A stretch of DNA of 64,000 bases from Gammaproteobacteria bacterium (GTDB lineage Bacteria; Pseudomonadota; Gammaproteobacteria; Tenderiales; Tenderiaceae). Position numbers and translations under genes: made by a program. Shown piece after piece: positions 29,314-38,314 of the stretch (its first letter is position 1; each line of letters opens with the position of its first letter). The notes below the pieces were generated by a model, which was given only the letters and a program-made list of their open reading frames with translations, was not told where the DNA came from and did not search any database. The DNA lies in NCBI GenBank assembly GCA_016200485.1, contig JACQEP010000022.1:23778-87777 (forward strand). Direction: 5' to 3'.

Positions 29314-29724
29314 ATGAGTAATCAAATACCCAATCCTGGGAAAATCATGCGGGAGCGTGCGCTCTCCATGGCAATGAAGCGTAAAGAAGAATACCTTGGG
29401 GCACGCGTGCCGCGCGAATTACGGGATCGCGTGTTACAACGATCCAAAGACCTGGGGATACCGGTTTCAATCCTGATTCGCAATATTCTGGAAGAAGCCT
29501 TTAAGGAGGCAGAAGCCGCAATGACGTCTGGGCAGACGGTGGCAGAGAGTGGCGGCAGGGATGATAGATTTGCGGCTGTTTTGGGCTGGGAAAAGATGGT
29601 ACTGAATCGCAATGTTGTATGTTCCGGGTGCAGTATTTCGTTGCATGCGGGGCAGAGCGTGACTTTGGGGCTGGGGGCAGGTGAGCTCATTGTGTTGTGT
29701 GATAAGTGCAAGAGCCGCATCTGA
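29314..29724 (+). CDS. Ribbon-helix-helix protein with C-terminal zinc ribbon, probable regulator
   Basis: 136 residues from the ATG at 29314, preceded by GAGGACAAGG. Residues ~27-66 fit a ribbon-helix-helix DNA-binding fold (YLGARVPRELRDRVLQRSKD, then GIPVSILIRNILEEAF). Residues 103-132 hold two CxxC pairs (CSGC at 103, CDKC at 129) that would bind zinc. The middle is a flexible Gly/Asp linker. Proteins of this shape are usually DNA-binding regulators, with zinc perhaps structural or sensing. It sits between the LolA-like gene and the outer-membrane gene; repeated TGTATAACA sites precede it. Confidence 0.7.
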   Translation: MSNQIPNPGKIMRERALSMAMKRKEEYLGARVPRELRDRVLQRSKDLGIPVSILIRNILEEAFKEAEAAMTSGQTVAESGGRDDRFAAVLGWEKMVLNRNVVCSGCSISLHAGQSVTLGLGAGELIVLCDKCKSRI

Positions 29725-29754
29725 TGCGCTAAATGAGGGTGGTGGTGGTCACGA

Positions 29755-31224
29755 GTGTTACGGCAATTACTGATATCTTTTCTTGCGGCGGGATTGCTGA
29801 TGGCCGGGACGATACACGCCCAAGAGAGCGCGTTCAGTTCCGGCGGCAGTGATTTATTTGGCACGCAACTCGATCTTGAGCAAGATACAAGTGTTTGGTC
29901 GAAAATTCGGCTGAGCGGTTATCTAAAAAATGAAACTGCGTATCGAATGCGTGAGCCGCGCTCGATTACCAAAATTCGCAATATAGCTTACGCCAATGTT
30001 CAGTATCCCTATAGCGACACGGTGAACCTTACCTATTCGGGGTGGGCTTACTATGACCTCGCCTACGATTTGTTCAATTACGAAACCATCGCTGCGCGTT
30101 TGGAGCGTAATCAAAATGAGCCGTTGGCTTTCGTTAAAAATCTTTCCCACGAAAAAGACTCGCCAGTAATTGCGACGCGTGAGATGTACATAGACGTCTC
30201 ACACGGTTCGTGGGATGTGCGCGCGGGTAAACAATATGTGGTATGGGGTGTGCTAGAGGGGGTGCGGATTGTCGATGAAATCAATCCGATGGATTTCCGC
30301 GAACTGATCCTGCCCGATTTGCTTGATTACCGGATACCGCTCTGGACCTTTAAGTTGGATCACTACGCTGATGCAGGTAATTTTGAGTTATTGTTGATTC
30401 CGGATTTGAAATTTCATAAACCAGCGCCTCCTGGATCAGAATGGGAGTTATTGCAGGATGTGCCGGGGACGACGAAGCCGGAGTCGTGGAAGCTGGAGAA
30501 TACAGAGATTGGTCTGCGCTGGTCGACGACCTGGCTCGATACCGAATTGGCATTAAGCTATTTCTATACTTGGGATGATTTTCCAGTCATCTTTCGCACA
30601 GTTAAAATTGACGGAACGATTCCAGCAGTATTTTTCCCAACCTATACACGAATCTCAATGTACGGCTTGACGGCTGTTCGGCAAATGGGAAATTACATTC
30701 TCAAGGGTGAGTTTGCTTATGTGACCGATAAATTTTTCGGGCGGAGTAATACTGCTGATATCGACAAGGATGGTTATGTCGATACCAACGGTGAGGCGCA
30801 GAAAAATCATTTTCGCTGGGGGGGCGGTGTCGATTTTGTGATGATGGGCTGGGATGTGTCGCTTGGGATGATGCAGTGGATAGTGTTGGGATGGGAGCCG
30901 ACGCTGATCCAGAAGCAGACGGATACGTCCTATAATCTGTTCATGCGACGTGAGTTTCCTCAGTATTCGATGACGGCGCAGTTGCTCTTCATTTACTTAC
31001 AGGGATTGAAGGAGACTTACTGGAAGCCGAAGGTGTTCTTCCAGGTGACGAACCGTTTTCAGGTTGCGGTGGGCATGGACATGTTTGATGGACGCGGGTC
31101 CGATTTCGGGACTTCCAGTGTAACGGCGACGGGGCAGTTTAACAACTCGATTCAGGTGGCGCAGTTCCTGGGGAATTTTCATGATAACGATCGCGTCTTT
31201 GTTGAGTTTAAATACTCGTTCTAA
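29755..31224 (+). CDS. DUF1302-type outer-membrane beta-barrel protein
   Basis: 489 residues with a GTG start (LRQLLISFLAAGLLMAGTIHA signal). The segment RAGKQYVVWGVLEGVRIVDE, followed by INPMDFRELILPDLLDYR, is the hallmark of the DUF1302 family. The rest alternates hydrophobic and polar residues like a porin-type barrel and ends in phenylalanine (KYSF), the usual outer-membrane C-terminus. DUF1302 proteins often accompany MMPL/RND transporters; the MMPL gene follows after about 40 bases. A role as outer-membrane partner for lipid or hydrophobic cargo is inferred. Confidence 0.85.
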   Translation: MLRQLLISFLAAGLLMAGTIHAQESAFSSGGSDLFGTQLDLEQDTSVWSKIRLSGYLKNETAYRMREPRSITKIRNIAYANVQYPYSDTVNLTYSGWAYYDLAYDLFNYETIAARLERNQNEPLAFVKNLSHEKDSPVIATREMYIDVSHGSWDVRAGKQYVVWGVLEGVRIVDEINPMDFRELILPDLLDYRIPLWTFKLDHYADAGNFELLLIPDLKFHKPAPPGSEWELLQDVPGTTKPESWKLENTEIGLRWSTTWLDTELALSYFYTWDDFPVIFRTVKIDGTIPAVFFPTYTRISMYGLTAVRQMGNYILKGEFAYVTDKFFGRSNTADIDKDGYVDTNGEAQKNHFRWGGGVDFVMMGWDVSLGMMQWIVLGWEPTLIQKQTDTSYNLFMRREFPQYSMTAQLLFIYLQGLKETYWKPKVFFQVTNRFQVAVGMDMFDGRGSDFGTSSVTATGQFNNSIQVAQFLGNFHDNDRVFVEFKYSF

Positions 31225-31264
31225 GGTATCTTTGACGTTAAATTAACAATGGAATGTTAGATCA

Positions 31265-33700
31265 ATGCGTAAGCTATACGGAATAGTCACCCAATATCCC
31301 AAGCTGATCCTTATCATCACGGTCGCGATGATCGTGTTCCTGGCGATGCAATTGTCATCGTTGCGCTGGGAGACTGATGCACGGGTGTACATGCCAAAGG
31401 GGCATCCGGCAATTAAATACGATGAGCGGGTCGAGCATCTGTTTGGGGTAAAAGATGCAGTGGTCATCGTCATCGAAAACAATCATAAATCTATTTATAA
31501 CGCTGAAACCCTGGCGCGCGTGGCGCGTATTACCGAAAAAGTTGGGGCGCTGCCGGGCGTAGTGGCCTTGCGTACGATCGATGTGGCTTCGTTGGCGACG
31601 GCGACGGTATTCGTCGGAACTGATGAGGCCATGGGTGCGCAACGCTTGATGCCATACGCACCAAAAACCGAGACGGAAATGGCAGCGCTGAAGCAAAGCG
31701 TGCAGCAGCATGCGGATTTGTTGGTGGGCAATCTTGTGTCTACCGATGGCAATGCGACCATGATACGCGCCAAGCTCAAGGAAGGGGCGGTTAACCGCTA
31801 TCAGACCTATTGGCAGATCAAAGGCATTCTTGCCGCTGAGAATGGGGGCGAGGGTGAGTGGCAGGGAAACTGGCAGCAGGGTGGCAATTGGAGTTCGGCG
31901 GGTGGCTGGAAGGCGGCTGGAGATAAGGCGGCTGATGCCGCAGCCAAGCCCGTATTTGTAACGGCGAAGGATAACGGCGATGTGTTTTATCTTGCCGGGA
32001 GGCCGGTCATTGAAGTGACGTCGGGTTTGCATGCTATGGATGACATGAAACGCATGATTCCCTTGCTGCTGGTGTTAATGGCGTTTGCATTGTTCTTGGT
32101 TTTTCGCACCGGGCCTGGTGTTGCGATCCCGATGTTGGTCATGGCTGGTGCAGTAATTTCCACTTTGGGCTTGATGGCATTTCTGAATGTTCCCCTCTAT
32201 ACCATTTCTACGATGCTGCCGGTAATTCTGGTGGCCGTGGGGATCGGTGATTCTGTGCATCTGCTGAGTGAATATTACAACAAGGTGTTGGACAACCCGC
32301 ATCGCAAAGCGGGGGAAATTGTTGCCGAGGTGTTGGGTGAGCTGGGTTCGCCATTGGTGATGACCTCCGCGACGACGGCGATTGGTTTCTTGACGTTTTT
32401 GTTTGCTGATATGCCGCCCTTCAAAATGTTCGGTTTATTTACGGTGGTAGGGATTGTGTTTAGCTGGTTGCTGACAGTGACCTTTGCAGCGGCATTATTG
32501 TCGGTAATGCCGCCCAAGGTAAGTGGTTATCTATCCAAGCGTCGCTCGATGCGTGTTCATGCTGAACAAGATGTGTTGACGCGATGGTTGGTAACGCTGG
32601 GGCGAGGGTTGATGTCTAATCCGCGGCGTTCGCTGTTGCTGATTGGAGTGGTGACACTGGTCGTTGGTGCGGGTGCAAGTCGTTTGCAGGTCAATTCCAG
32701 CTGGATGAGTGATTTTAAAAAAGGCAGCGAGGTTTCTCAATCGACTCAGTTGCTGAATCAGCGTTTTGACGGGACCATATTCCTCAATGTGGTCATCGAG
32801 ACGGATCGGCGTGATGCATTTAAAGATCCCGTGTTGTTGGCGAAGATGGAGGCGCTACAGAATTATGCCGAGAGCTTGCCAGACGTGGGAGATACCTTGT
32901 CGGTCGTTGATTTTCTGAAGAGCATGAATAAATCGCTGCATGCGGAAGATAACTCATTCAATGTGTTGCCGAAATCGGGGGCGGAAATTGCTGAGGCGCT
33001 CTATTTGTTCTCGGTTTCCGGACAGCCGGAACTGCTGGACGAGGTGGTGGATTTTGGTTATCAGCGTGCCAACATCAGCATTTCAATCAAGACAGATGAA
33101 ACTGCGCGCCTGAAGGCGATTATCGATAAATTACGCGCCTTTATCGATGCTAATTTGGCGGGGCCTGGCGTGGACGTTAATTTTGCGGGATCGGCGAATA
33201 ATTCTTATATTTGGGCTGATTTGCTGATTGATAGCCAGGGCTCGTCGATTATCTTCTCCAAAGTGGGAATTTTTGTGTTGGCAGCATTTTTATTTGGGTC
33301 GCTTTATTATGGAGTGATGACGATAGTGCCGGTGACTATCACCACGATTCTGGTGGCAGGGGCGGCAGGGTGGTTGAGAGTGCCATTGGATGTGTCGACA
33401 GCGTTGGCGGCGGGGGTGGCCATTGGTGTGGGGGTCGATTATGCCGTGCATTATCTGTTTCGTTATCGACGTGAACGGCAGAGTGTGGATCATCAAGACG
33501 CCGCATTAAATACATTGCGGAGCATAGGGCGCACAATAGTTTTCAACGCGGTGGTGGTGACGGTAGGTTTTGCCGTGTTGTTCATGTCGGAGTTTCCGCC
33601 GCATGTGAAATTAGGCGTATTTGTAGTTATTTATATGATTTTGAGCTGTATTGTTGCGCTGATGGTCTTGCCGCTCTTCGATAAGCGGACGCAGACATAA
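31265..33700 (+). CDS. MMPL/RND-family transporter with a Trp/Gln-rich insertion
   Basis: 811 residues. TM1 (YPKLILIITVAMIVFLAMQL), a periplasmic domain, a block of five or six helices from ~265 (IPLLLVLMAFALFLVF), a second periplasmic domain ~470-655, and a final helix block, as in the MMPL/HpnN-type RND superfamily (two-fold repeat). Residues ~191-229 form an unusual low-complexity stretch (GEWQGNWQQGGNWSSAGGW) in the first periplasmic domain. Related transporters move lipids, hopanoids or sterols. Its LolA-like and DUF1302 neighbours support envelope-lipid export. The stop overlaps the next gene start (TAATG). Confidence 0.87.
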   Translation: MRKLYGIVTQYPKLILIITVAMIVFLAMQLSSLRWETDARVYMPKGHPAIKYDERVEHLFGVKDAVVIVIENNHKSIYNAETLARVARITEKVGALPGVVALRTIDVASLATATVFVGTDEAMGAQRLMPYAPKTETEMAALKQSVQQHADLLVGNLVSTDGNATMIRAKLKEGAVNRYQTYWQIKGILAAENGGEGEWQGNWQQGGNWSSAGGWKAAGDKAADAAAKPVFVTAKDNGDVFYLAGRPVIEVTSGLHAMDDMKRMIPLLLVLMAFALFLVFRTGPGVAIPMLVMAGAVISTLGLMAFLNVPLYTISTMLPVILVAVGIGDSVHLLSEYYNKVLDNPHRKAGEIVAEVLGELGSPLVMTSATTAIGFLTFLFADMPPFKMFGLFTVVGIVFSWLLTVTFAAALLSVMPPKVSGYLSKRRSMRVHAEQDVLTRWLVTLGRGLMSNPRRSLLLIGVVTLVVGAGASRLQVNSSWMSDFKKGSEVSQSTQLLNQRFDGTIFLNVVIETDRRDAFKDPVLLAKMEALQNYAESLPDVGDTLSVVDFLKSMNKSLHAEDNSFNVLPKSGAEIAEALYLFSVSGQPELLDEVVDFGYQRANISISIKTDETARLKAIIDKLRAFIDANLAGPGVDVNFAGSANNSYIWADLLIDSQGSSIIFSKVGIFVLAAFLFGSLYYGVMTIVPVTITTILVAGAAGWLRVPLDVSTALAAGVAIGVGVDYAVHYLFRYRRERQSVDHQDAALNTLRSIGRTIVFNAVVVTVGFAVLFMSEFPPHVKLGVFVVIYMILSCIVALMVLPLFDKRTQT

Positions 33701-34758
33701 TGAGTTCCGCCATGTTGTGGCAGATGAGACTTTTCCCGCGTTGGGTGTTGAGAAAAGGGGCGGTTGCCCTTTTTCAGTTTTCACGTCAGGTGTCGTTTGT
33801 TTCTTTCCTGCGTGGACATTTAATGTGTGTTGTGAAGAAACGGATTGTTTATTCGCGGCATGTTCCAGTCCGATTGTTGCAGCTGCTGGTATTGAGTGTG
33901 TGCGGTGTTGCCGCAGCTTGGGGGGCGGAGGAGCGGACGTTTAGTGTCGGGATGTACCTTGGCGTGCATCGTCCTGCCTTGGAGGAATTGAATCAATATG
34001 AATTTCAGTCACCTGTTGCAGGGACTGCGACGCTTACCAATGCCGCGACCGGAGGTAATGACAGTGTGAGTCTCTATTTTCCTAATCCGCTGCCTGAGTT
34101 GGGGTTGGGTACCAATGCGGGGCTGGAGTTTCAGTGGCAGTTGGACCGTAAGAATTCGGTGATATTTGGTGGTAGCACCTGGGAAGCGTCTTCTCGCGCG
34201 ACGATTGATGGTTTGTTTTCGCTGCAAGGTGAGTTGGCGGAAGTGCATATGAAGCGTGCGGCCAAGATGTCTTATAACGAATTCTATGCGGGTGTGCGTC
34301 GTTATGTGATTGATGAGCCAAAGAGATACAAGGTCTACTATCGACTGACGCTTAATGAGATTTACGATATTGATTATCGCGAGGATTTATCTTTTACCTA
34401 TCTTACAGGGTTGGCTAAAGGAGTGACCAAGAATATCGTTTTGATGTCTCAGGCGACAGGTTTGCTGGCGCTGCAGCCCGGGATTGGGGGGGATTATTTC
34501 TTTCGTGATTGGATGTCGGTGGGGATCGAGGCTTCCTATTTAATCGGATTGCGTGCAGTCCAGCTGCGAGAGGGGGCGCTGAAACAGGACTTTCTGATTA
34601 CGGATAATCTTGATTTGTTTCTTCCATATAAGATTAATACAAACTATGGCTATGCGGAGTATCTTCGTAATCCACCAAAATCCAGAGATGATTATGATCG
34701 CCTTGATCTAAGTTTCGATGGCTGGAAGATTCTGGCGCGGTTGAATCTGTATTTTTAA
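33700..34758 (+). CDS. Predicted outer-membrane beta-barrel protein
   Basis: 352 residues from the ATG that overlaps the MMPL stop. An internal ATG at 33823 starts a convincing signal peptide (RLLQLLVLSVCGVAAAWGAE), so the true start may be there (311 residues). The mature part has alternating beta strands and ends with a C-terminal phenylalanine (ARLNLYF). No family recognised. Its coupling to the MMPL gene and closeness to the TPR-barrel gene suggest it belongs to the same envelope system. Confidence 0.65.
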   Translation: MSSAMLWQMRLFPRWVLRKGAVALFQFSRQVSFVSFLRGHLMCVVKKRIVYSRHVPVRLLQLLVLSVCGVAAAWGAEERTFSVGMYLGVHRPALEELNQYEFQSPVAGTATLTNAATGGNDSVSLYFPNPLPELGLGTNAGLEFQWQLDRKNSVIFGGSTWEASSRATIDGLFSLQGELAEVHMKRAAKMSYNEFYAGVRRYVIDEPKRYKVYYRLTLNEIYDIDYREDLSFTYLTGLAKGVTKNIVLMSQATGLLALQPGIGGDYFFRDWMSVGIEASYLIGLRAVQLREGALKQDFLITDNLDLFLPYKINTNYGYAEYLRNPPKSRDDYDRLDLSFDGWKILARLNLYF

Positions 34759-34771
34759 TAGCGGCTATATT

Positions 34772-37510
34772 ATGCAGCGAGCGGGAAAACATCGATTCAA
34801 TGGAGCGTTTTCGCGTGTGATCGCGCGAGCATTTTGTTGTTTGATGCTTGTTTCTGTAGTTCCAATTTCGCATGCGCAGCAAGAAGCTATTGACTTGCCA
34901 GCGGCTCAGCCGGCGGTGAACCGGTTGTTGGATGTCGCTCGCGAGGCAATGCAAAAGGGAAAGTTTAACGAGGCGTATCAGGTCTTTGCAGAAGTTGTCA
35001 GGTTGGATCCCAATAATGCAGAGGCCTATTATCAGCAGGCCATCATCCATTTTCAGCGCGGTGAGTTTGCGCAGGGCTTGCCATTGATTCGGCGCAGCGT
35101 TGAATTGTCGCCTGACAACCTTGCACTGCGTTTTGCGTATGCCAGGGCTCTAACTGAGTCCAAAAATCCGACAGATGCGATCGAGCAGTATCGCTATATT
35201 TTGAGCAAGGCTCCCCCCGAATCCAAAGAGGCCCAGGAAGCGGACAAGCAGGTGGGCTTGGCGGTGTTTAACGGCTTGGCGGCGCAAGGCAAAATACAGG
35301 AAATGGATCAGATAGGTATGCAGCTGATGCGGCGGCATGGTGGTGAGCCCGATGTCTTGCACAATATCGGGATTACTTTGTATCGGCTGGGTCGTTTTGA
35401 TGAGGCGATTACTATTTATCGGCGCCTGATTGGGCTGGTGCCGAATAATCCGGTAGCGCACTTTCATTTGGCGATGGTGTTGGAGGCCAAGGGGGATGTG
35501 AGTGGAGCGGAGGTATCCTATCAAAGAGTGGTTGATTTGGCAGCCAAGTCACCTATGGGGCAAACATCAAAGATTAAGCTGGGTACCATTCGTGGGGTGC
35601 GATATCTCCAGGGCGGAGATGTGGTCTTGGCGCGGCAGGAGTTCGAAGAGGTCATCAAGCTTGATCCTGATAATTTCCAGGTGGGTATGAGTTTGGCGGC
35701 ATTGCATCATTCGGCGAATGAATTGCCAGAGGCGATAAAGGCGTATGAAGGCATTGTCGATCATAATCCTGATAATTTAGAGGCTCGATTACGATTGGGG
35801 ATGGTGTATTTGGATTCGCGACGAATTCCAGAGGGCGTTCGCGAATTGGATTTGGTGGTGGCTCGCGGCGGTGAACAGCAAGTGGCGGTCAGTGCCGCCG
35901 CATTATTGAATCGGGTTGAACAGTTGGTGGGGGGGCGTCTTGCGGAAGTGAGGCAAACGAATCGCGATCTGGATCAGTACCTGGCGGCATTGACGCAAAG
36001 TCCAGCGGACCCCGATGTTTATTTTAAATTGGGTGAGATTTGGTTGAAGCTTGGCAATCAAGATAAGGCCAAAGAAGCTTTTCAGAAGGCGGCGGCGCTG
36101 GATCCTGGGCATGCTGACGCCCGATTGCGTCTTGGTTATATCTACGAAGAAGAAAATAAAATGCCGGAAGCGGCGCGGCAGTATAGCGCGGCATTGGCAG
36201 TGGCGACTGATTCGGAACAGATTGTAAAAATTCAGCGTCTATTGTTGTTGGCACAGGGACGGCAACGATTGGAAAAAGGTGAGCTCGAAGGGGCGGAGGA
36301 TGCTTTTCGTGAAGTTTTGAAACGATTCGATGGCGATTTGACAGCGCTGTGGAATATGGGGGCGGTCAAGTTGCGGCAGGGAAAGCCTGAGGACGCGCTC
36401 GGTTGGTATGATGAGGTGATCAAACGCTATCCGGATCAGGTTGGGGCACGAATGAATATGGCCCAGGTGTATGAGCAGTTGAGCCGGGAAAACGATGCGA
36501 TCATTCAATATGGATTTATTGCGCAATCAAGCAAGGCAAATGACAAGATGCGCCGGTATGCTGAGCAGAGGGCGGATGTTCTCCGGCGGCAGACGAATGG
36601 TTTTAGTTATGCCCTGGGTTATACGCTGGCCATGGATGACAATGCCAATTTGAGTGATGATGGACTATTTGAATATCGTTCAGATACTTATGCGTCAGTG
36701 GCGTATAACTACAAGATCAACAAGAATTATAAATTCCATCTGGATGCGCGGCCCACGTATTCAACATTTCATCGTGGGCAATATGATTTTTTTAATTTCA
36801 CGTTAGCCCCGTCATTACAGACAAGTCGCTGGGGGTATGACTTTTCCCTGGGATATGAGGCATCAAGTCAGTTTGGAGTTCTGCGGGCCGAAGATAATGT
36901 CAGTCGCACCAATAATTTTTCTTTGGATGCATCTTGGCGAAGTGACAACGGCAAATTCTATCAGGTGAACGGGTCTTATCGAACTCTGGCGACTCAGACG
37001 AGTCCATTTTTTGATGCGGACACGCTGTCTTTGAATCTGTACATTAATCGCCAGTTTGCCGAGGGCATGCCTTTCGGGTATGGCTATACTTTTACGGATA
37101 ACAAAAATAATCAGCCGTTAGGTGCGGACTACGCCTATTACAGTCACGCACTTTCTGGGCGGTTGGATAAACGGTTGGGGGGAAAGGTCTCGGTGTTTAC
37201 AGATGGGTCGGCGACACTGTATGTGTACAAAAACTTGGACTCTTCGACCTTGTTAACAGGCCCCAAAAGACGTATCAATCTGGCGACCATGGTGCGGCTG
37301 GGGGGGAATTATCAATGGACCGAGAGCTTTAGTGTCAATGTGAGCTATATGGCGTTGATTCAGCGCTCCAACTTGCCACTCGGTATTGTCTATGATCCCA
37401 CGCAAATCGTTGAGGGGATTATCTATAGCGGCGCGGTGGCGCGACAAAGTAACTCGCTGGGGGGCTATACGCGGCAGGCGTTCAATATTGGGGTGCGCTA
37501 CACCTTCTGA
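34772..37510 (+). CDS. TPR-rich periplasmic protein with C-terminal outer-membrane barrel
   Basis: 912 residues. The signal peptide ends at SHA (CLMLVSVVPISHAQ). Residues ~45-600 hold about a dozen tetratricopeptide repeats. From ~610 the sequence becomes a beta-barrel (GFSYALGYTLAMDDNANLSD ...) ending RYTF. TPR-plus-barrel architecture is shared by BcsC/PgaA-type exopolysaccharide exporters and by Slam proteins that display lipoproteins. No cellulose or PNAG genes are here, so a Slam-like or general secretion role is possible but unproven. It is 13 bases after the previous gene and likely co-transcribed with 29755-34758. Confidence 0.75.
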   Translation: MQRAGKHRFNGAFSRVIARAFCCLMLVSVVPISHAQQEAIDLPAAQPAVNRLLDVAREAMQKGKFNEAYQVFAEVVRLDPNNAEAYYQQAIIHFQRGEFAQGLPLIRRSVELSPDNLALRFAYARALTESKNPTDAIEQYRYILSKAPPESKEAQEADKQVGLAVFNGLAAQGKIQEMDQIGMQLMRRHGGEPDVLHNIGITLYRLGRFDEAITIYRRLIGLVPNNPVAHFHLAMVLEAKGDVSGAEVSYQRVVDLAAKSPMGQTSKIKLGTIRGVRYLQGGDVVLARQEFEEVIKLDPDNFQVGMSLAALHHSANELPEAIKAYEGIVDHNPDNLEARLRLGMVYLDSRRIPEGVRELDLVVARGGEQQVAVSAAALLNRVEQLVGGRLAEVRQTNRDLDQYLAALTQSPADPDVYFKLGEIWLKLGNQDKAKEAFQKAAALDPGHADARLRLGYIYEEENKMPEAARQYSAALAVATDSEQIVKIQRLLLLAQGRQRLEKGELEGAEDAFREVLKRFDGDLTALWNMGAVKLRQGKPEDALGWYDEVIKRYPDQVGARMNMAQVYEQLSRENDAIIQYGFIAQSSKANDKMRRYAEQRADVLRRQTNGFSYALGYTLAMDDNANLSDDGLFEYRSDTYASVAYNYKINKNYKFHLDARPTYSTFHRGQYDFFNFTLAPSLQTSRWGYDFSLGYEASSQFGVLRAEDNVSRTNNFSLDASWRSDNGKFYQVNGSYRTLATQTSPFFDADTLSLNLYINRQFAEGMPFGYGYTFTDNKNNQPLGADYAYYSHALSGRLDKRLGGKVSVFTDGSATLYVYKNLDSSTLLTGPKRRINLATMVRLGGNYQWTESFSVNVSYMALIQRSNLPLGIVYDPTQIVEGIIYSGAVARQSNSLGGYTRQAFNIGVRYTF

Positions 37511-37537
37511 GGTTATGCTGCTGTTTCCAGCAGGCGG

Positions 37538-38299
37538 CTAGTCACGTAGGCCATTGAAGGCGCTCACCGCCCAAGTCAGAGAGATTGCTGCAAATCCAAA
37601 CATGATCATAGCGCCGAAACCATAGCTGGAGAAATCCGGTGTGCCCACCAGCACCGCGCGCACTGATTCCACTGCATAGGTGATGGGGTTGATCAGGGAG
37701 ATGCTTTCGATCCAGCCGGGCATGAATTGCTTCGGCACCATGGCGCTGGAGAGGAACATCAGCGGCAGGGTCATCAGGTTACCGATCATGACCAGCGGTT
37801 CTTCGCGTTGCAGTACGATGGCAAAGCCGTTGGATAATGCCGCCAAGCCAACGCCCAATAAAAAGACGCTTAACATTGCCATCAATAACGATAGCGGATC
37901 GAGATTAAGCTTGGCGCCCATCAGCCATGCGACCAGGATGATGACGAGAGTTTGTAGCACGACTTGCGCCGCTGAGTGCAGAACGCGGCTGAGGACGATG
38001 GCGATTCGCGACACTGGCGAGACCAGCATCTTGTCGACGCTGCCGGCAGTGATTTCGCGTAACAGGCTCACACCAGACCACGACGAACCAAACAGCGCTG
38101 TCATGACCAGGACGCCGGGAACAAAGAAATCAACATAGCTGCTGCCATCATCCATTGGGATGTTGACGACATTCTTAAATAGCTGGGTGAAGATCAACAG
38201 CCAGAGTAAGGGTTGAACCAGGGTGAACAACGTCCACATCGGCATGCGCAGAGTGATTTTGGTGTATTTTAGAAACAGGTACCAGGTATCGGCCAACAC
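37538..38299 (-). CDS. ABC-2 type transporter permease
   Basis: 253 residues with six predicted helices (starting MPMWTLFTLVQPLLWLLIFT, ending GFAAISLTWAVSAFNGL). The motif SLINPITYAVESVRAVLVG is typical of DrrB/NodJ-type permeases that export hydrophobic compounds, sugars or lipids. It is 15 bases after the ATPase gene on the same strand and convergent with the TPR-barrel gene (27-base gap). Confidence 0.9.
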   Translation of the reverse strand: MLADTWYLFLKYTKITLRMPMWTLFTLVQPLLWLLIFTQLFKNVVNIPMDDGSSYVDFFVPGVLVMTALFGSSWSGVSLLREITAGSVDKMLVSPVSRIAIVLSRVLHSAAQVVLQTLVIILVAWLMGAKLNLDPLSLLMAMLSVFLLGVGLAALSNGFAIVLQREEPLVMIGNLMTLPLMFLSSAMVPKQFMPGWIESISLINPITYAVESVRAVLVGTPDFSSYGFGAMIMFGFAAISLTWAVSAFNGLRD

Positions 38300-38314
38300 A
38301 ATCGTGTCCTCGAA

